The notes below the pieces were generated by a model. It worked only from the letters and a program-made list of their open reading frames with translations. It was not told the DNA's origin and ran no database searches. Of a stretch of 36,721 nucleotides of DNA, positions 1-7,850 are shown one piece after another; the stretch's first letter is position 1; each line of letters begins with the position of its first letter. This DNA is from an uncultured Aureispira sp. (GTDB taxonomy: Bacteria; Bacteroidota; Bacteroidia; Chitinophagales; Saprospiraceae). Where the stretch lies: positions 1 to 36,721 of the forward strand of contig CALDEP010000130.1 in the NCBI GenBank assembly GCA_937942475.1, written 5' to 3'. The position numbers and the translations under genes are program-made.

Positions 1-102
1 CCTTTAAGTATATCCCAATTCGTCAAACGATCAGGAGGAGTTACAAAACTAAAAAAAAAGGAAATTGCAAGGCTTATAAAGAATAATTTATACATCGTTT
101 AG
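1..102 (+). CDS. C-terminal fragment of an unidentified protein (truncated by window edge)
   Basis: Frame 1 is open from the first base to a TAG at 100-102 and encodes about 33 residues ending in a lysine-rich helix-like tail (KLKKKEIARLIKNN). It is followed directly by a strong rho-independent terminator at 138-188, which supports a real gene end. The fragment is too short to name; the basic, helical composition would fit many nucleic-acid-binding proteins, but that is only a guess. Confidence 0.45.
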   Translation, partial: PLSISQFVKRSGGVTKLKKKEIARLIKNNLYIV

Positions 103-137
103 TTAGGGTGGTTTTTTATCTCAAAGCATTAATCCAT

Positions 138-188
138 AAAAAAACCGTAAATTTTGCTTTGAAAACGGGCAATATTTACGGTTTTTTG
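138..188. terminator. Bidirectional rho-independent terminator
   Basis: A 14-bp perfect stem (AAAAAACCGTAAAT paired with ATTTACGGTTTTTT) closes a loop of about 20 nt and has A and T runs on both sides. It can serve the + strand gene ending at 102 and the - strand PLP enzyme ending at 223. Confidence 0.8.
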
Positions 189-222
189 GCAAAAGAAAAA
201 ATCAAGGACATCTTGATTCGCA

Positions 223-2052
223 TCAAATATTTTCAACAAAATCTAAAAACACTTTTTTATGAAGATCAAGATCCATGTTAGGAGAAAGTGCAACACGAGC
301 AATATAATCTTTGTCCCCTTCTTTGGTCGTCCCTTGTGTAGATGTAGCAGGAATCGTCCAGTAGCAACCTTTTAGCTGACCATAACTGACACAATACTTG
401 CTTTCATTGGGGATTTCTGTAATCATTAAATGAATTAATTTATGATTTAAAGCTCTTTTATAAGCTTCTTTTTCTTCGTCTGTATTTCCTTTTGTAGGAA
501 GGTCTAAGGAGAACACGGAAGGTGTAAATCCTTGTTCTGCTAATTCTTCGGAAACAAAATTGATTTTTGCCGTTGGCAAGGTCTCCTGAATGAAGTTTAC
601 AAATGCACGAGTATTCTTGTACGCATCGTGAATTCTTTGTTTCATGGAAGGCAATTGTTTGGCTAAGATGTCCATTTGCAGCTCAGTTGCCTCATTATCA
701 CAAAGCCTTAAATGCAGTGCTATTTTTTGCATCAAAGCATCCGTTTTTTTATTACCAACACAATAACCCGCAGTACACAGCCCACCACTTGGAAACTTTG
801 ATCCACTGGCAAAAGAAATCGTTCTAACGGTTGAGAGTATTTCCCCTTCGCCTAAGAAATGTACATTAGGACAGAAGGTTTGATCTAAAATAAAAACAGG
901 ATCAATCGCAAGTGCCCCTTTGCTTGTTTTACGTTCTTTACTTAAAACAGCTTTTAACTGTATAAGATCTGGAACTTCCACTCTAGGATTGGTTGGAATT
1001 TCAGCGATGATATAAGGAATCGCATCTTCACTAGCAATTTGATCTAAAACGATATCAATACTTTGAACCATATCATTACCGCCATCTACTGGTAAATCCA
1101 TTATTTCAACATTCTCAATACAAGCCGCAACTCGTCTTGCTTGGTCATTTGTGCCACCATAACAATTGGGAGGAACAACAAATTTAATCGCCTTTCCTGG
1201 ATGTTTTTCTAGTGCATTGTGAACCAGCCCCATCATAATCGCATATTGAATGGATAGACCACTAGAACCAACTAGTGCTGCTGTACTTGTACCTGTAACC
1301 GTGGCAATGGAATCTAAAACAAGTGTTTTATTTGCGGCTAAATTAGCGTCCTTATCACCCAAAGAAGCTTGTTTTGTTAAGACCTTTAGGGCAAGAAGCG
1401 AATTGGCTGGAGTCATCGCAATTGTCTCTCTTCTTCGGACATGCTGAATGTCTGAAATGTAGGTTTCGTTTTGCTCTCCATTGATTAATAAAATACTTCC
1501 TAAATGCCCATAAAGATGGACAAAAAAGTCAATATTTGATTGTAGATCAAGTGTAGAAATGTCCTCTTGTTGTGCAATAAAAACGGTACTACCCTTAAAA
1601 TCAGAAACGGCAGCAGCTTGCTCAACTTGCTTTAATTCAAAATTATAGCCATAAACACTCCTTAATACTTCCGCATCAAAGAAAGTCGGTAATTCACCCG
1701 TATAAACGATTTGAGTAGCTTTGTTTTCTAATAAATTCTTTCTTAGAATGGCTAAAATAGGAACGGTCTTGGATGAAAAACTAATTACATTTTCTGGTTT
1801 TAGATGATTCAAATTCGCAATGCCCCATTCCAATAAACAAGATAATGGATGCCCTAATCGAATGTAGTCGTAGGCCGTAGGTAATTCATTTAGTGCCGAG
1901 GTTTCCGAGTTATTGGCATTAAATAAAATTTCAAACTGTTCTAAGAATTGAGTTTTTGCCAGTTTTTCATTATAAATATCTAGTCGATGTGTTGTCAAAC
2001 TCAACCAACTTGCTGGCATATTTTCTAAGACCTCTTTAATGTAGTGTAGCAT
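223..2052 (-). CDS. PLP-dependent Cys/Met metabolism family enzyme, long form
   Basis: A 609-residue fold-type I PLP enzyme related to cystathionine gamma-synthase/lyase. The C-terminal ~390 residues carry the family marks: YGGTNDQARR, EIPTNP, an Asp near 384 (AIDPVF) likely contacting the pyridine nitrogen, and the Schiff-base lysine at about 419 in SGSKFPSGG. Usual members are about 380-400 residues, so the N-terminal ~200 residues are an extension; they look like a soluble Rossmann-like domain and contain no signal peptide. The family cleaves or forms C-S bonds of homocysteine, cysteine or methionine precursors; the exact substrate cannot be read here. The gene lies 43 bp after the 73-residue gene and may be co-transcribed with it. 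Family is confident, reaction is not. Confidence 0.85.
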   Translation of the reverse strand: MLHYIKEVLENMPASWLSLTTHRLDIYNEKLAKTQFLEQFEILFNANNSETSALNELPTAYDYIRLGHPLSCLLEWGIANLNHLKPENVISFSSKTVPILAILRKNLLENKATQIVYTGELPTFFDAEVLRSVYGYNFELKQVEQAAAVSDFKGSTVFIAQQEDISTLDLQSNIDFFVHLYGHLGSILLINGEQNETYISDIQHVRRRETIAMTPANSLLALKVLTKQASLGDKDANLAANKTLVLDSIATVTGTSTAALVGSSGLSIQYAIMMGLVHNALEKHPGKAIKFVVPPNCYGGTNDQARRVAACIENVEIMDLPVDGGNDMVQSIDIVLDQIASEDAIPYIIAEIPTNPRVEVPDLIQLKAVLSKERKTSKGALAIDPVFILDQTFCPNVHFLGEGEILSTVRTISFASGSKFPSGGLCTAGYCVGNKKTDALMQKIALHLRLCDNEATELQMDILAKQLPSMKQRIHDAYKNTRAFVNFIQETLPTAKINFVSEELAEQGFTPSVFSLDLPTKGNTDEEKEAYKRALNHKLIHLMITEIPNESKYCVSYGQLKGCYWTIPATSTQGTTKEGDKDYIARVALSPNMDLDLHKKVFLDFVENI

Positions 2053-2095
2053 TTTATTGTTTTTTATGATTTTGCCTTTAGAAGTTGATTAGAGC

Positions 2096-2317
2096 TTACT
2101 CTACAATTTCGTAATCAATACTTAATTTTCGCAAGGCTCTTAAAGGAGCGTTAGAATTTGGATCAACCTCAATTTCTACGGTATCTCCTTCTAATAAAAT
2201 ATCGGTAAGTTCATTCGACAAAGATGGATCTATACTAGGCGAAATTTCTGTTAAACATTTAGAGATCGCTCTTTTATCTGGTCGGTCAGCGTCACAAGAC
2301 AATAAATTTAATTTCAT
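2096..2317 (-). CDS. Small protein resembling the L7/L12 C-terminal domain
   Basis: A 73-residue acidic, soluble protein. Its order of elements (an N-terminal strand, a helix around KRAISKCLTEI, a second helix, an acidic loop, a helix PLRALRKL and a final strand SIDYEIVE) can be laid on the C-terminal domain of ribosomal protein L7/L12, but the glycine-rich signature of that domain is not kept, so the match is remote. It may be a stand-alone domain of unknown role. The start ATG lies just after an A/T run. It is upstream of the PLP enzyme on the same strand with a 43-bp gap, suggesting one transcript. Confidence 0.6.
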   Translation of the reverse strand: MKLNLLSCDADRPDKRAISKCLTEISPSIDPSLSNELTDILLEGDTVEIEVDPNSNAPLRALRKLSIDYEIVE

Positions 2318-2453
2318 GTTTTTTTTTAATAAAGATAAGATACTTAATTTGATATTAGAAGCTATTTTGGAATATTCTTATAGCATTCTTTCTTGCTTAA
2401 AGATAAGCTTTGCAGCTATGTTGTGCAAGGTATCAAAATCTAAACCACAAACA

Positions 2454-2487
2454 AAAAAAAGCCATTTAGAATGATCTAAATGACTTT
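2454..2487 (-). terminator. Terminator of tRNA-Arg
   Basis: The stem CATTTAGA / TCTAAATG with extra A-T pairs and a 4-nt loop is followed on the - strand by a run of nine T. It starts a few bases after the 3' end of the tRNA gene. Confidence 0.7.
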
Positions 2488-2491
2488 TGGG

Positions 2492-2565
2492 TGACTCGAA
2501 CAGGATTCGAACCTGTGACCGTCTGCTTAGAAGGCAGATGCTCTATCCAGCTGAGCTATCGAGCC
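2492..2565 (-). tRNA. tRNA-Arg (anticodon TCT)
   Basis: Read on the - strand, a 7-bp acceptor stem (GGCTCGA with TCGAGTC, one G-U pair) encloses a D arm, an anticodon stem TCTGC/GCAGA with loop CTTCTAA giving anticodon TCT, and a T arm with GGTTCGAATCC. The discriminator base is A. The following bases are CCCA, so the CCA tail is not encoded in register and must be added after transcription, as is common in Bacteroidota. Confidence 0.95.
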
Positions 2566-2598
2566 GATTTTGTTATTGTTGCTTGTGCTAAGCGATTG

Positions 2599-2606
2599 CA
2601 AATATA
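2599..2606 (-). promoter_or_regulatory. -7 promoter element of tRNA-Arg
   Basis: TATATTTG on the - strand matches the Bacteroidota -7 consensus TAnnTTTG and lies about 34 nt before the tRNA 5' end, leaving a short leader for RNase P removal. The -33 element is weak: only T-rich sequence is seen at the expected distance. Confidence 0.55.
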
Positions 2607-2807
2607 CAAGCTTTTGACAAAAAAAAGAAAAAGAATCGCTTTATTTTTTGTTTAGAAGAAAAAAAAAAGACAAAATTTCTTTTAGGCTTTGATTGACAAG
2701 TTGATAGTTAAACCATTGCCTATGAAAAAAGATTCCCTAAAGGATATTTTTTTTATTTTTTTCTGTTCTCCTCAATGGAAATCGTATATTTAGAGGAGTA
2801 GAATCAT

Positions 2808-3335
2808 ATGACACAAAAAATAAGCACTATGAATATTACATCTGTTATGTTTGCTACCCCTGAATATGATGAGTTAGTAGCCATGCGTATTGCTACGCTT
2901 TATGAACCTTTAAATGCTGAAATTACGATTGAAGACTTTGCACAAGAATACAAAGACGTGCATTTGATGGTTCAGAATGATCAAAATGTCTTGATTGGTG
3001 CTGTGGTGGCAAAAGTTTGTGAAGAGGAAGATGAGTTTATGAACAAACGGAAAATTTGCCTGCTTCGCCAAGTGGTTGTTCGCAAAGATTTGCAAGGCAT
3101 TGGCGTGGGAAGAGACGTTTTGGAATCTCTTGAACAATTGTTGATTGAGAAAGGATATAAAGAAATTCGTTTGTATGCACATGTTGGGGCTTTAGATTTT
3201 TATACCAAATTTGGCTACGCCAAGCATGGAAAAGAATTTACAGGCAATGGAATTAAACAGCATATTATGAAGAAAAAAATTCAGAAAAAATCTGAAAAAC
3301 TAGATAAATTAGAAGCTGAAGGAACGGCTTTTTAA
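2808..3335 (+). CDS. GNAT-family N-acetyltransferase
   Basis: A 175-residue cytoplasmic protein with the Gcn5-related acetyltransferase fold. Motif A is visible as VVVRKDLQGIGVG, with the acetyl-CoA pyrophosphate-binding loop QGIGVG at about 96-101, followed by the motif B region ALDFYTKFGY near residue 145. The family moves an acetyl group from acetyl-CoA to an amine of a small molecule or protein; the substrate is not readable. The C-terminus is a lysine/glutamate-rich tail outside the usual domain. A second in-frame ATG at 2829 (residue 8) is an alternative start. It stands alone between the tRNA and rlmD and ends in its own terminator. Confidence 0.85.
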   Translation: MTQKISTMNITSVMFATPEYDELVAMRIATLYEPLNAEITIEDFAQEYKDVHLMVQNDQNVLIGAVVAKVCEEEDEFMNKRKICLLRQVVVRKDLQGIGVGRDVLESLEQLLIEKGYKEIRLYAHVGALDFYTKFGYAKHGKEFTGNGIKQHIMKKKIQKKSEKLDKLEAEGTAF

Positions 3336-3366
3336 GATTTGTAAAATAATTTGTCTTAAAATTAAG

Positions 3367-3420
3367 GTAGAAAGTAGTCTGTCAATTAGAATATCAAAGG
3401 ACTACTTTCTACTTTTGTTT
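3367..3420 (+). terminator. Terminator after the GNAT gene
   Basis: A 13-bp perfect stem (GTAGAAAGTAGTC with GACTACTTTCTAC) spans a 20-nt loop and is followed by TTTTGTTTTTT. It lies 32 bp after the GNAT stop codon. Confidence 0.8.
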
Positions 3421-3448
3421 TTTATTAGAAGTTCATTGATTACTTTTG
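3414..3448 (+). promoter_or_regulatory. Probable rlmD promoter
   Basis: TACTTTTG at 3441-3448 matches the -7 consensus TAnnTTTG. A TTTG at 3414-3417 could be the -33 element with a 23-nt spacer, at the long end of what is accepted. The T run of the upstream terminator overlaps this box. Confidence 0.5.
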
Positions 3449-3502
3449 ACTCCTTATTTAAGAAAGAGGAAGCATTAGAAACATTAATACCATAGAAAAG
3501 AA

Positions 3503-4960
3503 GTGGATACAAATACAGTAAAAATAAAGAAAGGAGCCGTTTTAGAGCATGTTCTTATTGAAGATGTTGCTTTTGGTGGAGAAGGTTTGGCAAAATTGAA
3601 AACAGAACAAGGGGATTATGTTTTGTTTATCAAAAATAGTTTGCCCGGTCAAATTGTGAATGCAAAAATTATAAAGAAGAAAAAACGCTTTGCAAAATGT
3701 AAATTGGTAAAGGTGATTCAGCCATCTGAAGATGAAATTGATTTGCCTTATCAGCCAATTCCTGGAGCGCCTTTCGCTCGCTTGCCAATAAAAAAACAAG
3801 AACAGTATAAAGAATCTTCGACCTTGGAAATGTTCAAGCGTTTGAGTGGGGTAGAAGGGATCAAAGATTTGTTCGAAACCTATATTAGCTCTCCTTTGGT
3901 TTGGCATTATAGAAATAAGATGGAATACTCTTTTTCTACCTTGATTTCTGAAATAGGAACAGGAGAAGAATCGGAGGGCTTTGCTTTAGGCTTTAAACGT
4001 AGAGGTCAATGGTGGGCGGTTGAAAATTTAGAGGCAGATTCAGGTTTGTTTGATGCTCAGTTTGAAGGCGCTATGCTTAAAATTCGCCAATACTGTGAGC
4101 AAACGAATTTACCGCCTTGGAATCCTGCCAAGAGCCAAGGCTTTTTCCGCTTTTTGGTGGTTCGCAAAAGCTATGTACACGACGAGTTGTTGTTCAATTT
4201 AGTGACGACTAGTACAGACATTGATCAATTTGACAAGATGGCTTTTGTTGATTTGCTAAAAGAAATTTTAGGAACGCGTTTAGCAGGAGTGATTCACACT
4301 ATTAATGACGAAGTTGGAGATGTTGCCAAGCAACCTGCCGAGCAATCTACCTTGTTATTTGGAAAGTCAAAAATCGTAGAAAATATTCTAGGCTTGGATT
4401 TTGAAATTAGTATGCAAAGCTTCTTTCAAACGAATCCTAAATGTGCCGAGCAATTATATTCTAAGGTAATTGAATATGTACGTGTTGGAATGGAGAGTTC
4501 TGGAACGACAAATGGCGTTGCAATGGACTTATTCTGTGGTACAGGAACAATTGCTCAGTTGTTGGCGAACGATCCTAATGTGGACAAAGTTATTGGAGTG
4601 GATATTGTGGCAGAAGCGATTGAAGATGCCAAAGAGAATGCCAAGCGAAATGGGATTGACGGCATTCAGTTTTATGCAGCAGATGTGCGTAAATTCTTGT
4701 ACGATTATCCTCAGTACAAAGGAAAGATTGGAACGATTGTATTAGATCCACCAAGAGGAGGAATTGTACCTAAAGCCTTGTTGAGAATCATCGAATTAGA
4801 CGCAAAGTCGATCGTTTATGTTTCTTGTAATCCTTCTACACAAGCTAGAGATACCATGACTTTGATGGAAGCTGGCTATGTGATGAAACGTTTTTGCCTA
4901 GCAGATCAGTTTCCACATACGGCACATATTGAGAGTATTGCTTTGTTTGAGAAGGCTTAG
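3503..4960 (+). CDS. rlmD: 23S rRNA (uracil-C5)-methyltransferase, RlmD/TrmA family, without Fe-S cluster
   Basis: A 485-residue SAM-dependent RNA m5U methyltransferase. Residues about 8-68 form a TRAM RNA-binding domain. The catalytic domain shows SAM motif I MDLFCGTGTIAQLL, the FFQTNP motif, the DPPRGG motif, and the nucleophilic cysteine at about 442 in SCNPST; a C-terminal HIES glutamate is the likely base. RlmD of E. coli binds a [4Fe-4S] cluster through a CX5CGGC-type cluster just after the TRAM domain; here that segment reads GAPFARLPIKKQEQ with no cysteines, so the cluster is absent. The gene starts with GTG; there is no better upstream start. The family is certain; which uridine is methylated (1939, 747 or a tRNA site) is inferred only from family annotation. 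Confidence 0.88.
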   Translation: MDTNTVKIKKGAVLEHVLIEDVAFGGEGLAKLKTEQGDYVLFIKNSLPGQIVNAKIIKKKKRFAKCKLVKVIQPSEDEIDLPYQPIPGAPFARLPIKKQEQYKESSTLEMFKRLSGVEGIKDLFETYISSPLVWHYRNKMEYSFSTLISEIGTGEESEGFALGFKRRGQWWAVENLEADSGLFDAQFEGAMLKIRQYCEQTNLPPWNPAKSQGFFRFLVVRKSYVHDELLFNLVTTSTDIDQFDKMAFVDLLKEILGTRLAGVIHTINDEVGDVAKQPAEQSTLLFGKSKIVENILGLDFEISMQSFFQTNPKCAEQLYSKVIEYVRVGMESSGTTNGVAMDLFCGTGTIAQLLANDPNVDKVIGVDIVAEAIEDAKENAKRNGIDGIQFYAADVRKFLYDYPQYKGKIGTIVLDPPRGGIVPKALLRIIELDAKSIVYVSCNPSTQARDTMTLMEAGYVMKRFCLADQFPHTAHIESIALFEKA

Positions 4961-5003
4961 AGTAAAACTTTAGTTGTTTCTTAAACCTTATTTTTTAAAT
5001 GAA

Positions 5004-5038
5004 AATAGCTCTTTCTACTAGATGTAGAAAGAGCTATT
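5004..5038. terminator. Bidirectional terminator between rlmD and the FKBP gene
   Basis: A 15-bp perfect stem, AATAGCTCTTTCTAC with its complement, encloses a 5-nt loop with A-rich sequence before and T-rich sequence after it. It sits midway between the two convergent genes. Confidence 0.85.
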
Positions 5039-5060
5039 CTTTTATTATACTTAAAACGTC

Positions 5061-5519
5061 TTAGTTCTGAGCGTCAATCAATTCAATTTCAAATATAAGC
5101 GGTTCATTCGCACCAATTGAGCCAGAGCCACTAGCCCCATAAGCCAGGTGAGAAGGAATTAATAATGTTCCTTTTCCTCCGACTTTGAAGTAAGGAACAC
5201 CATATTGCCAACCTTTGATCACGTTTGCTAATGAACTAGTAAAAGGAGTTCCTCCAACAGAAGTCTCAAAAGTAGTTCCATCAAAAAGTTTACCCGTATA
5301 ATGAATGGTCACCGTACTATACACACCAGAAGGTTGTGCACCAGTTCCTACAACATCCATCGTGTAATACAAGCCATCCTGCGCTTCGATAGCCGTTAGG
5401 TTATTGTCTTCGATGTATTGTAGGATCGTTTCTTCATCCTTTGTCCGAAAATCTTCGCTACAACTACTAAAAGAGTAACTTAAACTAAGTAATATAACTA
5501 GTGAAAATAATGTTTTCAT
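5061..5519 (-). CDS. FKBP-type peptidyl-prolyl cis-trans isomerase, lipoprotein
   Basis: A 152-residue protein with a lipoprotein signal peptide (Cys20 in SFSSC) followed by SED, an acidic stretch of the kind that directs Bacteroidota lipoproteins to the outer surface. Residues about 55-150 are one FKBP domain with VTIHYTGKLFDGTTFE, VIKGWQYG and LLIPSHLAYG, which build the proline-binding pocket. The family speeds prolyl bond isomerisation during folding of exported proteins. It lies 38 bp downstream of the RluD-type gene on the same strand and is probably transcribed with it. Confidence 0.92.
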   Translation of the reverse strand: MKTLFSLVILLSLSYSFSSCSEDFRTKDEETILQYIEDNNLTAIEAQDGLYYTMDVVGTGAQPSGVYSTVTIHYTGKLFDGTTFETSVGGTPFTSSLANVIKGWQYGVPYFKVGGKGTLLIPSHLAYGASGSGSIGANEPLIFEIELIDAQN

Positions 5520-5557
5520 AATACTATTATTCGTTTATTTTATTGAAAATTTATGAA

Positions 5558-6589
5558 TTATCTCAATACTAATCGTCCTTGGGTGTAAGCTCTCCAACGT
5601 TCTAATACAGCATCTATATCATCTGGTAAATCCGAATCTTGACTCAAAAATTCACCTGTAGTAGGATGGATCAAACCAATTGTTTTTGCATGCAGGGCTT
5701 GTCTAGGTAGTAATTTAAAGCAATTTAAGACAAAGTGCTTGTATTTACTAAAGACCGTTCCTTTTACAATTCGATTTCCACCATATTCCACATCACCAAA
5801 AAGAGGATGACCAATATGCTTAAAATGTACCCGAATTTGATGCGTACGTCCTGTTTCCAATTGACACTCTACTAAAGTAACATAGCCAAAACGTTCCAAC
5901 ACCTTATAATGTGTTACGGCATGTTTGCCACGTTCTCCTTCAGGATAAACCTGTCTTAGTTTACGATGTCTTGGATGGCGATCAATATGCCCAGTAATCG
6001 TTCCTTCATCTTCATCTAGGTCTCCCCAAACTAAAGCTTGGTAACGACGGACAATACTATGGTCAAAGAATTGTTTGGCAATATCAGACATAGCTTCTTC
6101 TGTTTTTGCAACAATCATTAAGCCAGTTGTATTTTTATCAATTCTATGCACAATACCAGGACGTTCACTGTCTTGTTGCATAATGTCCAAGGAATTCAGG
6201 TAATGAACCAGACCATTTACTAAAGTGCCATCGTGATTTCCAATACCAGGATGAACCACCAAGCCCGCAGGTTTGTGCAGGATTAGAAAGGCATCGTCTT
6301 CGTAACGAATGTCTAAATCCATTTCTTGAGGAATTGGACCACCTTCTGTTTTTTGTTTTTTCCAGCGAACATTAATTACATGTCCAGGTTTTACCCTGTG
6401 ATTGCTCTTGACATTTTTATCGTTAACCATGATCCAGCCTTCATCAATAGCCTTTTGTACACGGTTTCTAGTAACGTTTTCGAGTCTACCCATTAAGAAC
6501 TTATCTAGGCGCATTGGTTCTTGCCCAGGGTCCGCTACAATAGTTTGTAGTAGGTAAACTTCGTTGTTGATTGTTTTTTCTTCTTTCAT
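5558..6589 (-). CDS. rluD: RluA-family (RluD-type) pseudouridine synthase
   Basis: A 343-residue enzyme that converts uridine to pseudouridine in rRNA. An S4 RNA-binding domain spans about 25-85 (MRLDKFLMGR, DEGWIMVN). The catalytic domain holds the invariant aspartate at about 151 in HRIDKNTTG and the C-terminal RQALHAKTIGLIHP block. This layout matches RluD, which modifies helix 69 of 23S rRNA, though RluC-type specificity cannot be excluded. A promoter sits directly at the start codon, leaving almost no 5' leader. FKBP follows 38 bp downstream. Confidence 0.9.
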   Translation of the reverse strand: MKEEKTINNEVYLLQTIVADPGQEPMRLDKFLMGRLENVTRNRVQKAIDEGWIMVNDKNVKSNHRVKPGHVINVRWKKQKTEGGPIPQEMDLDIRYEDDAFLILHKPAGLVVHPGIGNHDGTLVNGLVHYLNSLDIMQQDSERPGIVHRIDKNTTGLMIVAKTEEAMSDIAKQFFDHSIVRRYQALVWGDLDEDEGTITGHIDRHPRHRKLRQVYPEGERGKHAVTHYKVLERFGYVTLVECQLETGRTHQIRVHFKHIGHPLFGDVEYGGNRIVKGTVFSKYKHFVLNCFKLLPRQALHAKTIGLIHPTTGEFLSQDSDLPDDIDAVLERWRAYTQGRLVLR

Positions 6590-6596
6590 AATCTTG

Positions 6597-6626
6597 CAAA
6601 GATACGTAATTTGACGGACTAGTAAA
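6597..6626 (-). promoter_or_regulatory. rluD promoter giving a near-leaderless mRNA
   Basis: On the - strand TATCTTTG (6597-6604) matches TAnnTTTG. TTTA at 6623-6626 is one base from TTTG, with an 18-nt spacer. Only seven bases separate the -7 box from the ATG, so the transcript should begin within a few bases of the start codon. Confidence 0.6.
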
Positions 6627-6734
6627 CCTAGAAAGGGCTTTTTATTTCTTTATTTAATAATTGGATGCTTTTAAGGCATTTTTGTTCTTCGATTTTGCCC
6701 CTTTTATGGCTGTTTTCTGGTAGAAAGGTTAAGA

Positions 6735-7586
6735 TTAGGAATTGAAACGACTGAAGGCGATTTCGTTTTTTAAATGAAGCTCCTGCCAAAACGAGTCTAA
6801 AACTTCGCTAGGAAAGCTATCTAGCTTATTTTGAATGGCTGTAGGATTGGAGTACTCTATTAAAGAGTTCAAAGGCTGTAGTGTTTCTAAATCAGCACTG
6901 CAAGTGACTCGTAAATAACTTCCTTGAGTTTGTTTGCCAACTTTTTTTAAGGTTTTTTCATCTATTTCAACAGCCATTTGACCAAAAACAAAGGTATTGT
7001 CAGGTCTTTTGGCAACAGGACTAAGCGCTGTTCCATTGCAACCAATACCAAAGGCGTGAATTTGAATGTGTTGCTGATTTGCAATTTGGGCAGCAAAATC
7101 AGGGCTATATTCCCCAGAGTTATTCACCCCATCAGTCAATATCAGAATATCTTTTTTTAGACTATTGCTTTTTGATAACTCATAAAGCCCAGCCATTATT
7201 CCTGAACCGATGGCTGTTCCACCTTCCATTTTATTGGCTTCAATAAGATGCACTTGTTTCATTAACTCACTAGAATCTTTAGTTAAAGGGCAAAGCACGA
7301 AGGCTTCCCCTTCAAATAAAACAATAGCCATTTGCTGTTGAGGTTCTCTTTCTGCAATCATCTTTTTCAGCATACTTTTAACCGCTTCTAATCGATTGGG
7401 GACAAAATCTTGAGCGAGCATAGAAGTAGAAACATCTAATACAAAAACAACATCTTCTGAAGGTTTTAAAACTTCTTTAGGAACGGGCAGTATTTCTTGC
7501 GTAACGGCTTTGTTTTCTGATTTACAAGCAATTGTTAATACAGAAGTAACAACTAATAATGTAATAAATAGGAGGGCTGTTTTCAT
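6735..7586 (-). CDS. VWA-domain lipoprotein (BatB-like)
   Basis: A von Willebrand factor A domain protein of 283 residues from the ATG chosen here. That start gives a clean lipoprotein signal peptide with Cys21 in LTIAC; an upstream in-frame ATG at 7640 would add 18 basic residues and would lie inside the palindromic repeat, so it is less likely. The metal-ion-dependent adhesion site is complete: DVSTS at about 51-55, a Thr in GGTAIGSG and an Asp in LTDGVNNSG. The fold resembles BatA/BatB proteins of Bacteroidota, but no bat operon partners (MoxR ATPase, BatC/D/E) are near. It probably binds another envelope protein through Mg2+; its role is not known. Confidence 0.82.
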   Translation of the reverse strand: MKTALLFITLLVVTSVLTIACKSENKAVTQEILPVPKEVLKPSEDVVFVLDVSTSMLAQDFVPNRLEAVKSMLKKMIAEREPQQQMAIVLFEGEAFVLCPLTKDSSELMKQVHLIEANKMEGGTAIGSGIMAGLYELSKSNSLKKDILILTDGVNNSGEYSPDFAAQIANQQHIQIHAFGIGCNGTALSPVAKRPDNTFVFGQMAVEIDEKTLKKVGKQTQGSYLRVTCSADLETLQPLNSLIEYSNPTAIQNKLDSFPSEVLDSFWQELHLKNEIAFSRFNS

Positions 7587-7627
7587 GAGTTTTCTTTTAT
7601 AAAGAGCTTTTACTTTTCGTTCTTTGA

Positions 7628-7840
7628 CAACTCTTCTCACGCAGTAAATCGTGTGATAATACTTAAAAGTAGGCTTCGAAGTTAACGATTTTAGATCGCT
7701 GTGTTCTTAGATATTAGATTTTAGACTAAAAAATTGATTAACAGTTGTTTAGTCTAAAATCTAGTATCTAAAATCTAAAAGTTAGTTAAGAGCTACCTGT
7801 AATTAAAAACTCCACACGATTTACTGCGTGAGAAGAGTTG
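7628..7840. repeat. Nested palindromic element, 213 bp
   Basis: Outer arms of 28 bp (7628-7655 and 7813-7840, core CACGCAGTAAATCGTGTG) are perfect complements. Inside them a second pair of 24-bp arms (7707-7730 and 7748-7771, core TTAGATTTTAGACTAAA) has one mismatch and a 17-nt loop. The outer arm sequence recurs at 9479-9562 and 17100-17184; the inner core recurs at 36401-36493. It lies between two - strand genes, in the leader of the VWA gene. Confidence 0.85.
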
Positions 7841-7850
7841 CAAAAGAACC

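Noticed and set aside
6735-7586. VWA gene as a partner of the YegI-like kinase (TerY-like triad)
   Set aside because: It is an exported lipoprotein nearly 20 kb away; TerY-like partners are cytoplasmic and adjacent.
6735-7640. Longer VWA protein starting at 7640
   Set aside because: The extra 18 residues are basic, would precede a perfect lipoprotein signal, and lie inside the palindromic repeat; the ATG at 7586 is preferred.
7628-7840. Palindrome as a simple terminator
   Set aside because: The arms are far apart, there is no T run next to the outer stem, and the arm sequence is dispersed elsewhere in the window as single copies.
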